A stretch of DNA of 64,000 nucleotides, from positions 2,324,090 to 2,388,089 of the forward strand of contig NZ_WSNW01000001.1 of the NCBI RefSeq assembly GCF_009767585.1, given 5' to 3'. The translations under genes and the position numbers were made by a program. This document shows, in pieces, positions 62,254 to 64,000 of the stretch. Each line of letters opens with the position of its first letter. The stretch's first letter is position 1. The notes under the pieces were generated by a model, which made no database searches, had not been told where the DNA came from, and was given only the letters and a program-made list of their open reading frames with translations. The stretch is from Coprobacillus cateniformis (GTDB lineage: Bacteria > Bacillota_I > Bacilli_A > Erysipelotrichales > Coprobacillaceae).

Positions 62254-63468
62254 ATGAATGATAAAAACTTTATAGAAGAATTAAGACAAAAGCGTGAAGA
62301 ATATGGAGTAACACAAAGAAAACTTGCTGTTGCCTGTGGTATCAGTCGTACATATTTTAACCAGATAGAGAATGGGACTGTTGTTCCCTCTGCTGAACTA
62401 AAACAAACGATAGAAAAACAGATTGAGCGTTTCAATCCGCAAGAACCACTATTTCTGTTGATTGATTACTTCCGTGTCCGCTTTCCTACGACAGACGCAT
62501 TAAAGATTATTCGTGAAGTATTACAACTAAAAGCCGATTATATGCTTTATGAAGATTTTGGAAAATACGGATATGAAAGCAAATATGTTTTAGGCGACAT
62601 CAACATCATGTGTTCCATGCAAGAGCATTTAGGTGTTTTATTAGAACTAAAAGGCAGAGGGTGTCGGCAAATGGAAAGTTATCTATTGGCACAGGAACGC
62701 TCATGGTATGACTTTATGCTGGATTGTTTAACGGCAGGTGGTAAGATGAAACGACTTGACTTGGCAATCAATGATAAAGCAGGAATATTAGATATTCCAA
62801 AGTTAAAGGAAAAATACAAGGCTGGCGAATGTATCTCCTACTTTCGTATGCAGAAAGATTACAGCGGTACGGAAAAATGTGGTAGCGATTTACCAAAGAA
62901 TACAGGAGAAACCTTATATCTCGGTTCAACCAGTAGTGAGTTATATATGTGTGCCTATCAGAAAAATTACGAGCAGTATGTCAAAAATGGCATAGAAGTT
63001 GAAGATACAGAAATCAAGAACCGTTTTGAAATACGCATGAAGAATGAACGAGCCTATTATGCGGTTGTAGATTTACTGACCTATCGGGACGCTGAACGCA
63101 CCGCTTTTTCTATCATCAATCATTATGTCCGCTTTGTTGATAGAGAAGATGATAAACCGAAAAGTCAATGGGAAACAAATGATGATTGGGCATGGTTTAT
63201 AGGGGAAAATAGAGAGCCGATACGATTAACGACTAAACCAGAACCTTATACTTTACAAAAGGCATTACATTGGTTACAAAGACAGGTTGCACCAACCATA
63301 AAAATGGTACAAGCATTAGACAGAGAAAATCATACAACGATACTGAAAGATATGATTGAGCAGGCAGAACTCAAAGATAAGCATAAACACTTATTACAAT
63401 TAGAAAAATCAACCATAGAAGAACGCATAGATACCGCTGTCCCACAAGAGAATGACGGTATTTTTTAA
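62254..63468 (+). CDS. MobT/NicK-type relaxase (Tn916 Orf20-like)
   Basis: This 404-residue rolling-circle relaxase has an N-terminal XRE HTH (about 5-60: KREEYGVTQRKLAVACGISRTYFNQIENG) and a Rep_trans/replication initiation factor domain (about 65-330). Motifs are LIDYFRVRFPTT, MKRLDLAINDKAG (metal/active-site region), LYLGSTSSELYMCAYQKN and NRFEIRMKNERAYYAV. It nicks oriT just upstream to start conjugative transfer and replication. Length equals Tn916 Orf20/MobT. The conjugation genes should continue to the right of the window. Confidence 0.92.
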   Translation: MNDKNFIEELRQKREEYGVTQRKLAVACGISRTYFNQIENGTVVPSAELKQTIEKQIERFNPQEPLFLLIDYFRVRFPTTDALKIIREVLQLKADYMLYEDFGKYGYESKYVLGDINIMCSMQEHLGVLLELKGRGCRQMESYLLAQERSWYDFMLDCLTAGGKMKRLDLAINDKAGILDIPKLKEKYKAGECISYFRMQKDYSGTEKCGSDLPKNTGETLYLGSTSSELYMCAYQKNYEQYVKNGIEVEDTEIKNRFEIRMKNERAYYAVVDLLTYRDAERTAFSIINHYVRFVDREDDKPKSQWETNDDWAWFIGENREPIRLTTKPEPYTLQKALHWLQRQVAPTIKMVQALDRENHTTILKDMIEQAELKDKHKHLLQLEKSTIEERIDTAVPQENDGIF

Positions 63469-64000
63469 TTTCTTCAAAATATCTGCAACAAAACATCAAC
63501 TTGTGTACAGATATGGTACGAGAAAAGGAAATCTAACTTTTTTTGAAAATAGGTCATCAAATCAAGGTTTCCATTCCCTATATGGAGTGAAAGAAGAAAA
63601 GTTTTGAAAAAATGTCGGAAATTCAAGATGAGTGGACAGTGTTATGTGAAAGAAGACAAAGTATCTTCAATTTGTATTCAAACAGGTATTAGCAGTTGAG
63701 TGTTGATGTGAAAAGAAGAAAATATTTTCATTCTCAACTTAACATTTGGTAGTTGTCGTTCCCTATATGGAGCAAACAAAATCTTTCATTTCATAGTTGG
63801 CAGTAACGGTATTGCATAGGTAGTTAGGGTGTGAAAAGAAATCTTTTCATCATCAACTTAGCAGAATGACAATTTCTTTCCCTATATGGTACAAGAAAAG
63901 AAAAAAGTTTTGAATATTGGTTACGCTTTTACTCTTTTCCAACGCGATATATAGGAAAGATGATTTTCTTCTTTCAATCGCTCTTTGACAACTGAATAAA
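63469..64000. repeat. Gene-free repeat region after the relaxase
   Basis: No gene is supported. CCCTATATGG occurs three times (63576-63585, 63761-63770, 63880-63889), each within similar surroundings (GAAGAAAAG after it; GTGAAAAGAA and ATTTTCAT..TCAACTTA segments between). This makes imperfect repeats of about 120-185 bp. The place, directly after the relaxase, would suit a single-strand replication origin or a regulatory leader for the next conjugation gene. Confidence 0.5.

Noticed and set aside
62157..62435. Minus-strand frame of 92 codons before the relaxase
   Set aside because: It is antisense to the relaxase HTH and has no start signals.
1..64000. CRISPR array, rRNA operon or prophage
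   Set aside because: No regularly spaced 24-40-bp repeats, no rRNA segments and no structural phage genes are visible. The repeated sequences are explained by IS elements, protein domain repeats and the ICE repeat region.

Overview
The window is from a low-G+C Firmicute. Gene content fits a gut Erysipelotrichales/Coprobacillaceae-type bacterium: large FIVAR/F5-8C surface glycanases, many PTS genes, tRNAs with U-rich terminators, and a MobT-type conjugative element. The genus cannot be fixed from sequence alone.

Layout. 1-30.5 kb is a locus of secreted, wall-anchored glycan-degrading proteins: a 5'-cut FIVAR protein, a GH16 glucanase, a BspA-like LRR pseudogene, a very large discoidin-domain pseudogene and an intact PL8 lyase. 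A GH1 phospho-glycosidase and two LacI regulators (one broken) lie among them. This part is riddled with insertion sequences: an ISL3 element nested in an IS1182-like element, a second ISL3 element, and the first of two identical IS110 elements. A PadR/DUF3795 pair and a sulfur-assimilation set (Rrf2 regulator, metY, cysK) sit between. 30.5-36.7 kb has a carbonic anhydrase and a decaying cellobiose-type PTS operon (frameshifted EIIC, intact GH4, frameshifted SIS isomerase, PRD regulator). 36.7-43.9 kb has gltX, tRNA-Gln(CUG), an RtcB-PrfH ribosome-repair operon behind a leader-ORF attenuator, tRNA-Glu(CUC), a membrane XRE regulator, murA and rpmE. 44-50.5 kb is a glucose-type EIICBA, its LicT-like antiterminator and a mannose-family PTS operon controlled by a RAT/terminator leader. 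50.5-54.7 kb, on the minus strand, carries DUF2000, EamA, a truncated AraC regulator, MATE and a cytidylate-kinase-like gene. After the second IS110 copy come walJ/yycJ-like and rlmH, a truncated XRE gene, an FMN-riboswitch-controlled ribDE(BA)H operon, and the oriT/MobT region of a Tn916/ICEBs1-like element.

Most notable results. (1) The two identical IS110 copies are both inserted inside a Shine-Dalgarno sequence at the same distance before a start codon. Removing the element restores the same 12-nt target, AAAGGAGAATAG. The non-coding end encodes a plausible bridge RNA whose target guide matches this SD target and whose donor guide matches the element's own end, in the order known for IS110-family bridge RNAs. 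The bridge-RNA promoter (TTGACA-N17-TATAAT) exists only when the two ends are joined. This is therefore a candidate RNA-guided element that homes to ribosome-binding sites and rebuilds them on insertion. (2) The rtcB-prfH operon has a 28-codon leader ORF whose stop codon lies in the stem of an intrinsic terminator. This suggests attenuation sensitive to failed translation termination, the very damage this module repairs. (3) Several surface-protein genes share direct-repeat upstream motifs and unusual sorting-signal-like ends.
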